NCBI RefSeq assembly: GCF_019426345.1
Contig: NZ_JAHLLW010000001.1
Span: 124,001 to 188,000 of the forward strand
Length of the DNA: 64,000 bases
Source of the DNA: Marinomonas lutimaris
Lineage (GTDB): Bacteria; Pseudomonadota; Gammaproteobacteria; Pseudomonadales; Marinomonadaceae
Direction of reading: 5' to 3'
Position 1 is the first letter of the stretch; each line of letters starts with the position of its first letter. The notes under the pieces were generated by a model. It made no database searches. It was given only the letters and a program-made list of their open reading frames with translations, and was not told the origin of the DNA. This document shows, piece after piece, positions 39,469 through 51,022 of this stretch. Made by a program: the position numbers and the translations under genes.

Positions 39469-39603
39469 TTATGCGCTTAGAACCTTGCGGCCGCGAGCAC
39501 GACGACGAGCGATAACTTGACGTCCGCCTTTAGTAGCCATACGAGCACGGAAACCGTGGTTACGTTTGCGTTTTAGAACGCTAGGTTGGAAAGTTCTTTT
39601 CAT
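39469..39603 (-). CDS. rpmH: 50S ribosomal protein L34
   Basis: 44 residues, [20 protein letters not shown] and so on, matching L34 over its whole length. The frame is open to 39657, but the ATG at 39603, preceded by GAGAG, gives the universal MKRTFQPS start. It opens the rpmH-rnpA-yidC transcript, running away from dnaA across the origin region. Confidence 0.97.
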   Translation of the reverse strand: MKRTFQPSVLKRKRNHGFRARMATKGGRQVIARRRARGRKVLSA

Positions 39604-39691
39604 CTTAATTCTCTCACTGAATGCAGTGTTTGAGTTTTGAGGGTTAGCGACCGCCAAGCCTCTACATTTGATTGGTCAAATCAGAGCGCGG

Positions 39692-39720
39692 ATTTTAGAG
39701 CCTTTCCTCAGCAAATTCAA
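39692..39720 (-). promoter_or_regulatory. Promoter of rpmH
   Basis: On the minus strand TTGAAT (39715-39720) and TAAAAT (39692-39697) are 17 bp apart, about 90 bp upstream of the rpmH ATG. It borders the DnaA-box region, as in other rpmH-dnaA intergenic regions. Confidence 0.65.
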
Positions 39721-40115
39721 TGCTTAGCACAGCTTAATTAATAAAAAAATAGCTACACAATCCATCAAACACTTACACACAGAGTTCTACCTAGTTAGTG
39801 GATAAAGCGAATCTTATAAAATTATCTTATCCACAATGTAACTATTTAATTAATTTATGTGTATAAAAATCAAAAAGTTAAAAACTTTTCCACTTGTGTG
39901 TAACATAAAAATAAATCAACACTATCGTGTGTATAACTAGCGTCTTTATGCACACATAGAAATTTTTATCTACTGCTGTGTATAACCTTGCTTGTTATTA
40001 ACATTTTCCGATTTAAGGTCGTATGTGGGTTTTTTTTATTTATATGTGGATAACTTTAAGTGCCCGATGTAAAATCCGCTCCTTGTCTGTCACTCAACCA
40101 GGGAGTACGTCTACA
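39721..40115. other. oriC: Candidate oriC / dnaA regulatory region
   Basis: Gap between rpmH and dnaA with six sequences matching TTATNCACA: 39827-39835 and 39946-39954 (plus strand), and 39858-39866, 39928-39936, 39977-39985 and 40045-40053 (minus strand). A one-mismatch box lies at 39797-39805. AT-rich stretches (39735-39760, 39838-39890) could unwind. Transcription diverges on both sides (rpmH left, dnaA right). This is the classic Pseudomonas-type origin position. The last box lies in the dnaA leader and may serve autoregulation. Function as origin is inferred. Confidence 0.8.
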
Positions 40116-41666
40116 GTGTCTTTGGAGCATTGGAATCTTTGTCTGCAGCGCTTGCAGGGTGAGTTTTCCACATCTCAGTTCAACACCTGGATTCGTCCAT
40201 TGCAGGCTGAAATGATGCCGAATGGAGAATTGTGCCTAAGTGCACCAAACCGTTTTGTGTTGGATTGGGTGAGTAACAAATATCAAACGCGCATAAAAGA
40301 ATTGTTGTCTGAATTTGCTGGCGATGATCTTGCACCTACTTTAAAGCTAGCGGTGAAAGCTCAAAATTTTGCTCAAGCAAATCAGATGTCTCCTCCACCG
40401 CCTCCGGTATCAAGTGAACCGACGATCAGCCCTTTAAATAATGAAGTGGCAAGAGAGTCTGGCTATCGCCCAGGTTTTGGCTTAATGGATGACGAAGAAG
40501 GCAGCCCAAATGCTGACCTTGAATTTGAAGCACCATTAACCTTGTCTGGTACGGGATTACGTGGTGAGCTTGAACCTTATGAACAGGGTCAACTGCCATT
40601 AACGGCGCCCAAACGTAAAGTGCAAGTAGAAGGTGGTATTAACCACGGCGCGAATCTGAATAATTCGTTTACCTTTGATAACTTCATCGAGGGTAAATCC
40701 AACCAGCTCGCTCATGCCGCTGCATTGCAAGTCGCTGAGAATCCAGGCGGTGCTTATAACCCTCTCTTTATATACGGTGGGGTTGGCCTGGGTAAAACTC
40801 ACTTAATGCAAGCCGTTGGTACTGAAATGATGCGTCATAATCCGAATGCTAAGGTGGTTTACCTGCATTCTGAGCGTTTTGTTGCTGACATGGTAAAAGC
40901 ACTACAATTGAACGCGATTAATGATTTTAAACGTTATTATCGTTCTGTTGATGCTTTATTAATTGATGACATCCAGTTTTTTGCCGGTAAAGACCGTACG
41001 CAAGAAGAGTTTTTTCACACCTTTAATGCTTTGTTAGAAGGTGGTCAGCAGATGATTTTGACCTGTGACCGCTATCCTAAAGAGATCCAAGGCTTGGAAG
41101 ATCGTCTTAAGTCGCGTTTTGGTTGGGGATTAACGGTTGCTATTGAACCGCCAGAATTAGAAACACGAGTTGCCATTTTGATGCGTAAAGCAGATGAAAG
41201 TGGTATCAAGTTATCTTATGATTCTGCATTCTTTATTGCTCAGAAAATACGTTCAAACGTACGTGAGTTAGAAGGCGCGCTAAAGCGTGTTATCGCTAAC
41301 TCGCATTTTACTGGACGAGCGATTACGCCAGATTTTGTTCGCGAATCGTTAAAAGACCTTTTGGCCTTGCAAGATAAGCTGGTAAACATCGATAATATCC
41401 AGCGAATTGTGGCGGAATACTACAAAATTAAGATCAGTGATTTGCTGTCGAAACGTCGTAGTCGATCTGTTGCTCGCCCTCGCCAAGTGGCGATGTCGTT
41501 AGCTAAAGAATTGACCAACCACAGCTTGCCTGAAATTGGCGATGCATTTGGTGGTCGCGACCATACGACAGCTTTGCATGCGATTCGCAAGATTAAAGAA
41601 CTGCAAGATACGGATTCTGATATTCGTGAAGACTACAAACAATTGATGCGAATTCTGACCACCTGA
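40116..41666 (+). CDS. dnaA: Chromosomal replication initiator protein DnaA
   Basis: 516 residues. Domain I begins [21 protein letters not shown] proline- and acidic-rich linker follows to about residue 190. The AAA+ core has [14 protein letters not shown] (Walker A) and [10 protein letters not shown] (Walker B). C-terminal domain IV has the signature [16 protein letters not shown] for DnaA-box binding. The frame is open from 40023, but GTG 40116 with GGGAG upstream yields the family start. It begins dnaA-dnaN-recF-gyrB. Confidence 0.97.
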   Translation: MSLEHWNLCLQRLQGEFSTSQFNTWIRPLQAEMMPNGELCLSAPNRFVLDWVSNKYQTRIKELLSEFAGDDLAPTLKLAVKAQNFAQANQMSPPPPPVSSEPTISPLNNEVARESGYRPGFGLMDDEEGSPNADLEFEAPLTLSGTGLRGELEPYEQGQLPLTAPKRKVQVEGGINHGANLNNSFTFDNFIEGKSNQLAHAAALQVAENPGGAYNPLFIYGGVGLGKTHLMQAVGTEMMRHNPNAKVVYLHSERFVADMVKALQLNAINDFKRYYRSVDALLIDDIQFFAGKDRTQEEFFHTFNALLEGGQQMILTCDRYPKEIQGLEDRLKSRFGWGLTVAIEPPELETRVAILMRKADESGIKLSYDSAFFIAQKIRSNVRELEGALKRVIANSHFTGRAITPDFVRESLKDLLALQDKLVNIDNIQRIVAEYYKIKISDLLSKRRSRSVARPRQVAMSLAKELTNHSLPEIGDAFGGRDHTTALHAIRKIKELQDTDSDIREDYKQLMRILTT

Positions 41667-41698
41667 TGGTCTAAGACTTTGAGTTTACGAGGAAAATA

Positions 41699-42796
41699 AT
41701 GAAATTTTCAGTCGTCCGCGAGACACTTCTTAAGCCACTTCAACTAGTGGCAGGCGTTGTAGAGCGCAAACAAACCATGCCCGTCTTGGCCAATGTGTTG
41801 GTGGAAGTGAAAGACCAACTATTAACGCTTACTGGTTCTGACTTAGAAGTTGAATTAGTGGGGCATGTGCCATTAGATGAGTGCGAAGAAGGCCGTATTA
41901 CCGTGCCAGCTCGTAAACTAATGGACATTTGTAAAAGCTTACCAGACAGCGCCGTGATTGAATTTACCTTGGATGACCAAAAAGCGGTTATTCGTTCAGG
42001 TCGTTCACGTTTTAGTTTGTCTACTTTACCTGCAGATGAATTCCCGAATATCCAAGATATGCAAGGTGACTTAACGGTTTCTATTGCGCAAAATAGCGTA
42101 CGTCGTTTGATCGACCGTACGGGTTTTGCGATGGCGAACCAAGACGTGCGTTATTATCTTAACGGCATGTTGCTAGAAGTGGCTGATGGTCAATTACGTG
42201 TGGTCGCAACCGACGGACATCGTTTGGCAACCGCAGTTGAAGATGCTCATGTGAATGGCGATTTAACGCAAGTGATCGTGCCTCGCAAAGGTATTTTAGA
42301 ACTAAACCGCTTGCTAAACGATACAGATGAAGTGGTTGAGCTAACTATAGGTACAAACCATATTCGTGCAAAAGTTGCGGAATATGTGTTCACCTCTAAG
42401 TTAGTTGATGGCAAATTCCCAGATTATCATCGTGTTATTCCTCGTAATAATGAAAAAATCGTCATTGCGGATCGTTTGGAATTACGTCAAGTATTCCTTC
42501 GTGCATCGATTCTTTCTAACGAGAAATATCGTGGTGTGCGTTTGATTTTGTCTAACGGCATGTTGCAAGTTTTTGCCAATAACCCAGAGCAAGAAGAAGC
42601 CGAAGAATCCGTATTGGTGCAATACCAAGGCGACAATATGGAAGTGGGCTTCAACGTGGGTTACTTGTTAGACGTACTAGGTGTCGTAGACGCTCAAGAA
42701 GTGCGTTTATCATTGAACGACTCTAACAGCAGCGCCTTGATCGAAGAAGCACAAAGCCACGCAGCACAATACGTTGTGATGCCGATGCGTCTATAA
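41699..42796 (+). CDS. dnaN: DNA polymerase III sliding clamp (beta subunit)
   Basis: 365 residues, the normal size of a clamp monomer with three similar domains. MKFSVVRETLLKPLQLVAGVVERK and MPVLANVLVEV mark the N terminus, and AAQYVVMPMRL ends the protein with the conserved PMRL. The dimer encircles DNA and tethers polymerases. It starts 32 bp after dnaA. Confidence 0.97.
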   Translation: MKFSVVRETLLKPLQLVAGVVERKQTMPVLANVLVEVKDQLLTLTGSDLEVELVGHVPLDECEEGRITVPARKLMDICKSLPDSAVIEFTLDDQKAVIRSGRSRFSLSTLPADEFPNIQDMQGDLTVSIAQNSVRRLIDRTGFAMANQDVRYYLNGMLLEVADGQLRVVATDGHRLATAVEDAHVNGDLTQVIVPRKGILELNRLLNDTDEVVELTIGTNHIRAKVAEYVFTSKLVDGKFPDYHRVIPRNNEKIVIADRLELRQVFLRASILSNEKYRGVRLILSNGMLQVFANNPEQEEAEESVLVQYQGDNMEVGFNVGYLLDVLGVVDAQEVRLSLNDSNSSALIEEAQSHAAQYVVMPMRL

Positions 42797-42822
42797 TCAT
42801 CGCTTAGATGATAGACCTATCA

Positions 42823-42860
42823 CCCGCTTGGAAATTTAGTTTTCTAAAATGCCAAGCGGG
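42823..42860 (+). terminator. Hairpin between dnaN and recF
   Basis: CCCGCTTGG and CCAAGCGGG pair around a 20-base loop that can itself fold (AGTTTTCTA region). The following sequence is only mildly T-rich. It may attenuate transcription from dnaN into recF. Confidence 0.5.
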
Positions 42861-42894
42861 TTGTCTTCCCTCCCCCAATTAAGGTTTAAGAGTT

Positions 42895-44001
42895 ATGCCG
42901 CTGGTGCGTTTGGACATCTCTCATGTTCGCAACCTTTCTAGTGTGCGCTTTGAACCTTCGCCCCAAGTAAATGTGATTGTTGGCAAAAATGGCAGCGGTA
43001 AAACCTCGGTTTTAGAAGCCATTCATTTATTGTCATTTGGTCGTTCCTTTCGTAGTCATAAACACAAGACCTATATTCAACACGAAAACGAGGCCTGTAT
43101 CGTCTTCGCGCAGCTTCATCAAGCGCAAGGCAGTCCTATTCGTGTTGGTTTGCAGCGCTATCGTGATGGTCAAATTGATGTACGTATCCAAGGACAGCGT
43201 GCGCAGTCGGTTATCGAGCTTGCAGAACGTCTTCCAGTACAGCTCATTAACCCTGATGCATTTCGATTATTAGAGGGTTCTCCGAGCATTAGACGCCAAT
43301 TTATCGACTGGGGGGCGTTTCATTTCGATAAAGACTTCATTCAAGCGTGGAGAGGCTGGCAAAAAGCATTAAAACAGCGGAATACCTTGCTCAGACGTGG
43401 TAAAATATCGCTCAGTTTATTGGCGGCATTTGATCAGGAATTGATCCGACTGGGTGAGCAAGTCAATCAATCTCGCAAAGCGTATGTGGAAAAATTAACA
43501 CCGCACTTTGTGAAGGTTTTATCGCTATTAACGACAGAGCTTTCTGTGAGTTTGCAGTTTTTTCAAGGCTGGGATGCACAGAAAGATTTAGCCATGGCGG
43601 TTGAAGCGGGACGTGAGCGAGATATCGAGTTGGGGTATACGCACACAGGACCACAAAGAGCGGATTTACGCGTGAAAACAGCGACGGGAGATGCGTTAGA
43701 TACCTTGTCTCGTGGCCAACAAAAACTTGTTGTTTCCGCATTAAAAATTGCGCAAGGACAGTTACTGATCGATATGGGTCGCCCTCTGGTATTTTTAGTG
43801 GATGATTTACCAGCCGAGTTGGATGCTAACCACAGACAGAAACTCTGTCAGTTGTTGGAGTCATTAAACAGCCAAATTTTTATTACCAGTGTCGAGCCCG
43901 ACACAACGGATTTTACTTGGGCCGACACCACAGACGTTCGTCAGTTTTCTATGACTAATGGCGAATTGTCTTTATTGAGCAAAGGTTTGCAGGAGAGTTA
44001 A
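42895..44001 (+). CDS. recF: DNA replication and repair protein RecF
   Basis: 368 residues, an SMC-like ATPase. Walker A is VGKNGSGKTSVLEAIHLLS near residue 30, the ABC-type signature TLSRGQQKLVVSALK near 270, and Walker B FLVDDLPAELD near 300. RecF helps load RecA at gaps. It ends 1 bp before the gyrB start, which suggests coupled translation. Confidence 0.96.
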   Translation: MPLVRLDISHVRNLSSVRFEPSPQVNVIVGKNGSGKTSVLEAIHLLSFGRSFRSHKHKTYIQHENEACIVFAQLHQAQGSPIRVGLQRYRDGQIDVRIQGQRAQSVIELAERLPVQLINPDAFRLLEGSPSIRRQFIDWGAFHFDKDFIQAWRGWQKALKQRNTLLRRGKISLSLLAAFDQELIRLGEQVNQSRKAYVEKLTPHFVKVLSLLTTELSVSLQFFQGWDAQKDLAMAVEAGRERDIELGYTHTGPQRADLRVKTATGDALDTLSRGQQKLVVSALKIAQGQLLIDMGRPLVFLVDDLPAELDANHRQKLCQLLESLNSQIFITSVEPDTTDFTWADTTDVRQFSMTNGELSLLSKGLQES

Positions 44002-46425
<2,424 letters not shown>

Positions 46426-46442
46426 GTCTTAGTTTATTCAAT

Positions 46443-46482
46443 AAAAAAGCGGTTAGAGTGAAAGCTCTAACCGCTTTTTTTT
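46443..46482 (+). terminator. Terminator after gyrB
   Basis: 10-bp stem GCGGTTAGAG / CTCTAACCGC with a TGAAAG loop, preceded by six As and followed by eight Ts: a strong, possibly bidirectional terminator. Confidence 0.93.
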
Positions 46483-46490
46483 ATACTTAA

Positions 46491-46518
46491 TTTTTATACC
46501 TAAATTTAGGTATAAAAA
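46491..46518. repeat. 28-bp perfect palindrome
   Basis: Two 14-bp arms, TTTTTATACCTAAA and its exact complement, with no spacer. It ends 4 bp before the stop codon of the quinone oxidoreductase gene, on the far side of the gyrB terminator. It could form an AU-rich hairpin terminating that minus-strand gene, or be a protein-binding site. Confidence 0.7.
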
Positions 46519-46521
46519 TGC

Positions 46522-47367
46522 TTACAACGCCGCTTTGATGCTGTCTTCAATAGATGTGGTTGGGCGGCCAATTAGAGTGGATAAATCTTTGCTGTCACTG
46601 AACAGGCCGCCTTTGGAGGCGCCGACTTCCGAGTTAGCAAGGATGGCGGCGAAGCCTTCTGGCAAGCCTGCACCTACTAGAATCTTGGTGTATTCCGCTT
46701 CAGGAACGTTTTGGTATGTCACGGTTTTGCCTGATACCTTGCTAATCGCTGCAGCGTATTCGCTTAGTGTGAAGGCATTGTCCCCTGCTAGTTCATACAC
46801 TTTGCCCGCTTGTCCGTCTTTTAAGAGTACAGCAGCGGCGGCTTCTGCGTAATCAGCACGTGTTGCCGTCGAGAATTTGCCTTCTTCAGCACAGCCTACA
46901 ACACCGTATTCCAAGGCAGTTGCTAGGCTCATTGTGTAGTTTTCTGAGTACCAGCCATTGCGAAGTAGTACATAAGGTACGTCCGATTCTGCCAACATGC
47001 TTTCTGTTGCCACATGTTCTTGTGCAAGGATAAGAGGAGATGCATCGGCGTTTAGGATACTGGTGTAAGCAATCAAAGATACACTAGCTTGTTTTGCCGC
47101 GTTGATGACATTTTGGTGTTGTGGGGCACGTTGGCCCACTTCGCTTGAAGAGATTAATAATACTTTTTCAACGCCTTGCATTGCTGCAACAAGAGCGTTT
47201 TGGTCTGTGTAATCAGCTTGACGAACTTGTAAGCCCTTTTCAGCTAAGTCTTTTACGCTGTCTGGATTACGAACGGCAGCGATGATGTTGCTTGCCGCTG
47301 TTTTCTCTAATAGTGATGCAATCACGAGACGGCCAAGTTGGCCAGATGCGCCAGTTACTAAAATCAT
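46522..47367 (-). CDS. NAD(P)H:quinone oxidoreductase, QorB/YtfG-like (NmrA family)
   Basis: 281 residues with a short-chain-dehydrogenase-like Rossmann start MILVTGASGQLGRLVIASLL, and NIIAAVRNP after it for NADPH phosphate contact. QRAPQHQNVINAAKQASV and IAYTSILNADASPL match the YtfG/QOR2 group. E. coli QOR2 reduces quinones with NADPH. It is divergent from an HxlR regulator, the same pairing as ytfG-ytfH in E. coli. Confidence 0.9.
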   Translation of the reverse strand: MILVTGASGQLGRLVIASLLEKTAASNIIAAVRNPDSVKDLAEKGLQVRQADYTDQNALVAAMQGVEKVLLISSSEVGQRAPQHQNVINAAKQASVSLIAYTSILNADASPLILAQEHVATESMLAESDVPYVLLRNGWYSENYTMSLATALEYGVVGCAEEGKFSTATRADYAEAAAAVLLKDGQAGKVYELAGDNAFTLSEYAAAISKVSGKTVTYQNVPEAEYTKILVGAGLPEGFAAILANSEVGASKGGLFSDSKDLSTLIGRPTTSIEDSIKAAL

Positions 47368-47426
47368 ATTATTCTCCTTTGAGTTTCGAGTAGATAGAAG
47401 TAGAATATACCACTAACAAACTTTTA

Positions 47427-47438
47427 GTAAGTACGTAC
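47427..47438. promoter_or_regulatory. Candidate HxlR operator in the divergent promoter
   Basis: GTAAGTACGTAC in the 83-bp gap between the quinone oxidoreductase and HxlR genes. The octamer GTAAGTAC recurs in a perfect palindrome at 47893. Position and repetition suggest binding by the HxlR protein. Confidence 0.5.
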
Positions 47439-47450
47439 AAAAAGGTAAGT

Positions 47451-47864
47451 ATGGAAAATAATTTACAAAATTCTCAGAACGGTATGGCTCACTTATTTGA
47501 TCGGGGGGATGTGTTTTCAGACAAGTGCCCTTCGCGTGATATTTTGAAACATGTCACCAGTCGTTGGGGTGTGTTGGTGTTGGTTGCTCTTAAAGATGGT
47601 GACATACAGCGCTTTAGTGAATTGCGTCGTAAGATTGTGGGTGTCAGTGAAAAAATGCTCGCACAAACCCTTCAATCTTTGGAATTAGATGGCTTTGTTT
47701 TACGCACTTCTTATCCTGTCGTGCCGCCTCATGTGGAATATAGTCTGACGGATTTAGGACTTGAAGTGTCCGTTCGAGTGGCTAGTTTGGCTGATTGGAT
47801 TGAAGATAATATTACCGATATTTTGGCTGTACAATCACAACGAAATGAAGAATTAGTTTTTTAG
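47451..47864 (+). CDS. HxlR-family redox-type transcriptional regulator (YtfH-like)
   Basis: 137 residues with a winged helix of HxlR type: CPSRDILKHVTSRWGVLVLV near residue 27, RFSELRRKIVGVSEKMLAQT, and EYSLTDLGLEVS at the end of the wing. The cysteine at the start of the domain (CPSR) is the one that senses electrophiles or quinones in family members such as YodB and HypR. It is divergent from the quinone oxidoreductase gene and probably represses it until thiol-reactive compounds appear. Confidence 0.9.
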   Translation: MENNLQNSQNGMAHLFDRGDVFSDKCPSRDILKHVTSRWGVLVLVALKDGDIQRFSELRRKIVGVSEKMLAQTLQSLELDGFVLRTSYPVVPPHVEYSLTDLGLEVSVRVASLADWIEDNITDILAVQSQRNEELVF

Positions 47865-47892
47865 ATTCCTATTTATTAGGATTTAAGCGAGA

Positions 47893-47904
47893 GTAAGTAC
47901 TTAC
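47893..47904. repeat. Perfect palindrome GTAAGTACTTAC after the HxlR gene
   Basis: A 12-bp palindrome 29 bp past the HxlR stop codon, sharing GTAAGTAC with the divergent promoter site at 47427. Its location between convergent genes is odd for an operator; it might be an auxiliary site. Confidence 0.45.
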
Positions 47905-47939
47905 ACTAAGTTACTTTTTATAACGATCACTTACCTTTA

Positions 47940-48692
47940 TCAACCTTGATTAATTGCATTTTGCTGTTTTTGTTTTGCGTTTTTTGTGTGCAGTCTAGGG
48001 CAGTTTGTACAGAGCTCTCCTCCGTCACGGCGAAAGTGCAAGCAGCAAGTATGACGCACAAAAACAGGCGTTTCTGTTTCTTGCTGACTTAGCCCCGCAA
48101 GAGGTTTTAATGGCAAATTCATCTCTTGCGCCCAAAGTTGAAAATCCGTTTCGAGGTTGTATTTTTGCTCATCGGGCAACAAGTTATTTATAGCAATTAG
48201 CGCACTCATTAACTGATCAGCAAGCAAACCTTGATAAAGTGCCGGTCTTCCACCAAAGGCATCAACGTGAGCTGTTTCAAATGATTGGAACATTATATTG
48301 ATCTGTTCACTCGCTGTTTTGATAAGTGTCTCGTGACTTCCCTCTTGCCATATCCCATCTGGTAAAAAATACCCTGCGACCATCTCGCCGCTTTGTTTTT
48401 GTTCTATATCTTGCAAGCGCAGCGGTACCGCTTTGAGCTGATAAACGCAGATCATTGCCAGATAGATTGGTTGCCAGCAAGCCAATCCCCAACACCGTAT
48501 ACGCCAATAAGGCGCACCCGTTTCTGGGTGCGCCTTTTGTAGTGTTTCATGTAAAACAAGCAATGCTTGCTCTGGCTCTTTGGTTGACAAGTTTGTTGTG
48601 CTTTGTTTCTCCTCAGACAAACTTTCTTGCCCATCCAGTACAGCGATATAAGACCTTGCGATCTTGAAAAGACGATCTATAAGTCTTTCCAT
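47940..48692 (-). CDS. FhuF-like siderophore ferric-iron reductase
   Basis: 250 residues, recognised mainly by its C terminus: HTCCLHFRRDGGELCTNC has the CC-x10-C-x2-C spacing that binds the unusual 2Fe-2S cluster of FhuF. The preceding region (YWRIRCWGLACWQPIYLAMI) also fits siderophore reductases. It would reduce ferric iron from imported ferrisiderophore in the cytoplasm. It lies 45 bp downstream of a TonB siderophore receptor on the same strand, so they are likely co-transcribed under Fur. Confidence 0.85.
   Translation of the reverse strand: MERLIDRLFKIARSYIAVLDGQESLSEEKQSTTNLSTKEPEQALLVLHETLQKAHPETGAPYWRIRCWGLACWQPIYLAMICVYQLKAVPLRLQDIEQKQSGEMVAGYFLPDGIWQEGSHETLIKTASEQINIMFQSFETAHVDAFGGRPALYQGLLADQLMSALIAINNLLPDEQKYNLETDFQLWAQEMNLPLKPLAGLSQQETETPVFVRHTCCLHFRRDGGELCTNCPRLHTKNAKQKQQNAINQG
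48509..48536. other. Intragenic perfect hairpin inside the FhuF-like gene
   Basis: AAGGCGCACCC and GGGTGCGCCTT form an 11-bp perfect stem with a GTTTCT loop, within the coding sequence (codons for KAHPETGAPYW). A T run follows on the plus strand. It resembles a terminator but lies inside an open reading frame. Confidence 0.6.
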
Positions 48693-48737
48693 GTTTTTTA
48701 CCTCTAAGTAATGCTTCTAAGTTGCGCCATGAGATAT

Positions 48738-50879
48738 CTAGAACTCATAGCGGGCGCTAATTTCGAAGGCTCTTTTGTCTCCGAACCAGCAGTTGGATTC
48801 GTCGTAGCAGCTGTAATAGGTTTTATCGAATACGTTGCTCATCGAAAATCTCACGCTGGTTCCTTGCCATTGTGGAGACAGCATAGATAAGTCGTAACCT
48901 ATGGATAAATCGACCAAGGTAAAAGACGGTACGGTATTAGAGTTCGCTGCGTCGAGCTGCATTTGACCAACATAACGTACGCCTGCACCGAGTGATGCAC
49001 CGGCTAATGTTCCTTCTGTTGGCGCATAAGTTAGCCAAGTATTAAATTGCTTTTTGGGTACCCAAACCGGTGTATTACCTTCTATGCCGCTATTGTCTTT
49101 GGTGACTTCAACGTCTTGAAGTGTATAAGCTGCTTTTACCGTGATGTCTGGTGTGATGACTTGCTGTAACTCAAGTTCGATACCACGAGATTGCATTTCC
49201 CCCACTTGAACCTTTTGGCTGTAGTCTGTGCTGTCTGGGTCGCGGGTCAGTACATTGCGTTTGGTGATCTCAAAGGCAGTTATACTAGCGGTAACATCTC
49301 GTCTTTTGTATTTTAGACCTGCTTCCCATTGGTCGGCTGTTGAGGTATCAAAAGTCTTACCATTGCGGTCAGAGCCTGTGATTGGCTCGAAGCTTTGAGC
49401 ATAACTAACGAATGGCGCGAGGCCATTATCAAATTCATACAGTGCGCCGGCTCGACCACTAAACTGACTCTGATCTACTTTGGTGTTTGTGGTTGCTCCG
49501 TATTTACGACCCTTTTCAGTTGCTTTGAATTGATCATAGCGACCACCGGCAATAAAGACCCATTGATCAAGGCGTATTTGATCTTGTAAGTAGACGCCCG
49601 TTTGCTCTTTGTCGATAGTAAAATCGCTGCTGTATCCGGACCCTGCGAAGTCTAGGTTATCTCTTATAATTTGGCTGTGATTTGGGTTATAGAGATCGAT
49701 GCTAGGCGCTACGGCATCTTCGTATATAACGTCAGATTTGAGCTTGAGGTAATCTACGCCGACTAAGATATTGTGCTCGGCATTGCCAATATCAAAAACA
49801 CCTGAAAATTGGTTATCTAGATTGATACCTTCGGATTTTTCGTCTGTGAGATAGGCACGACGATTTAGGGTTCTTTCATCACTGTCTAGCGAAGAAGAAT
49901 AGGTGTTCTCTTGGTACGCTTTTGCCGTGGTGAAACGAGCATTTTGAAGAAAGCTCCAAGTATTATTTACTTTATGGTCGAGTTTATAACCAAGTAAAAG
50001 TACATCTCTGTCGTAGGTTTCCCAGTTTATGTCGCCCGCATAAGCATCTGAAGATAGTTTCCCATTGGTGCTGCTATAGACGGTGCCTTTTGATGGCAAG
50101 GTAGAATAAATGCCCATTTTGGGATCTTTTTGATAATACATATTGAGGTTAAGCATGGTGCTATCGCTGATTTTCCAATCAATAGAAGGCGCTATCATGA
50201 TGCGCTCTTCTTCCGATGTGACGGCTTGTCCGTCTTTTTGTCGAAACAGCCCAACGACGCGATAGTTCATTTTGTCGTTAATCGCGCCGGTACTATCGAT
50301 TTGTGTTTCGAGTTTACTGTCGCTACCTAATGTTAATTCCACACTATGTTGGCTCTCAGGTTGAGGTGCTTTACTGATGAGATTCACCATGCCACCGGGA
50401 GGCATAGCGCCATAAAGCGTCGAGGTTGGACCTTTGAATACTTCAACTTGTTCTACCGCTGCCATGTCGATTTGTGGCTGTAGGTTCCAATCGTTATAAA
50501 GTAGCTGCAGCCCATCATAGTAGGCTTTGTCGTTCTCGAATCCTCGAATATTGAAAAAATCCAATCGTGTTACTGCGCCGCCACGTAATTCAGTATTAAT
50601 GCCTGAGGTATATCGGACAGCTTCCGCAACCGTTTCCGTGCCTCTTTGCTCCAGCATACTTTGCTCAACTATAGAAATGGCTTGGGGTGTTTCTTCTGGA
50701 TCTAATTGGGTTTTGGTCGCTGTATTACGATATGTCTGCCCCTTCACCATTAATGTACTTAATTGATCTTCTAACCTTGTATCTGTTGCTTCTGACCTGT
50801 CAGCTGCAAGAGAGTGAGACGATACAGATGACATTGCTAAAGCAAGTAAGGTGAGTTGGAAATGCACAGACGGTTTCAT
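48738..50879 (-). CDS. TonB-dependent siderophore receptor
   Basis: About 713 residues. A signal peptide ends near SLAADRS (residue ~25), then a TonB-box-like STLMVKGQ. The plug domain has DPEETPQAISIVEQSMLEQR, FFNIRGFENDKAYYDG and VEVFKGPTSTLYGAMPPGG, and a 22-strand barrel ends in the aromatic FEISARYEF. The frame is open to 50906; ATG 50879 with GGAG upstream fits the signal peptide. It is typical of hydroxamate ferrisiderophore receptors. A Fur-box-like sequence lies at 50911. No siderophore synthesis genes are in view, so it may take up foreign siderophores. Confidence 0.92.
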   Translation of the reverse strand: MKPSVHFQLTLLALAMSSVSSHSLAADRSEATDTRLEDQLSTLMVKGQTYRNTATKTQLDPEETPQAISIVEQSMLEQRGTETVAEAVRYTSGINTELRGGAVTRLDFFNIRGFENDKAYYDGLQLLYNDWNLQPQIDMAAVEQVEVFKGPTSTLYGAMPPGGMVNLISKAPQPESQHSVELTLGSDSKLETQIDSTGAINDKMNYRVVGLFRQKDGQAVTSEEERIMIAPSIDWKISDSTMLNLNMYYQKDPKMGIYSTLPSKGTVYSSTNGKLSSDAYAGDINWETYDRDVLLLGYKLDHKVNNTWSFLQNARFTTAKAYQENTYSSSLDSDERTLNRRAYLTDEKSEGINLDNQFSGVFDIGNAEHNILVGVDYLKLKSDVIYEDAVAPSIDLYNPNHSQIIRDNLDFAGSGYSSDFTIDKEQTGVYLQDQIRLDQWVFIAGGRYDQFKATEKGRKYGATTNTKVDQSQFSGRAGALYEFDNGLAPFVSYAQSFEPITGSDRNGKTFDTSTADQWEAGLKYKRRDVTASITAFEITKRNVLTRDPDSTDYSQKVQVGEMQSRGIELELQQVITPDITVKAAYTLQDVEVTKDNSGIEGNTPVWVPKKQFNTWLTYAPTEGTLAGASLGAGVRYVGQMQLDAANSNTVPSFTLVDLSIGYDLSMLSPQWQGTSVRFSMSNVFDKTYYSCYDESNCWFGDKRAFEISARYEF

Positions 50880-50910
50880 GTTAACTCCGAGAATAGAATA
50901 AAACAATATT

Positions 50911-50929
50911 GATAATGAATCTCATTCTA
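50911..50929. promoter_or_regulatory. Fur box upstream of the TonB receptor gene
   Basis: GATAATGAATCTCATTCTA matches 14 of 19 positions of the Fur consensus, 31 bp upstream of the receptor start. Iron-dependent repression of receptor and reductase is expected. Confidence 0.75.
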
Positions 50930-51022
50930 TTTTTATTGAAAACATAAAACTTAACCTTTTGGTGCATCTTCAGTAATAGGAAAAGTCAGAGGAAGAAACC
51001 ATAGGTCTAGACTTTATAGCGG

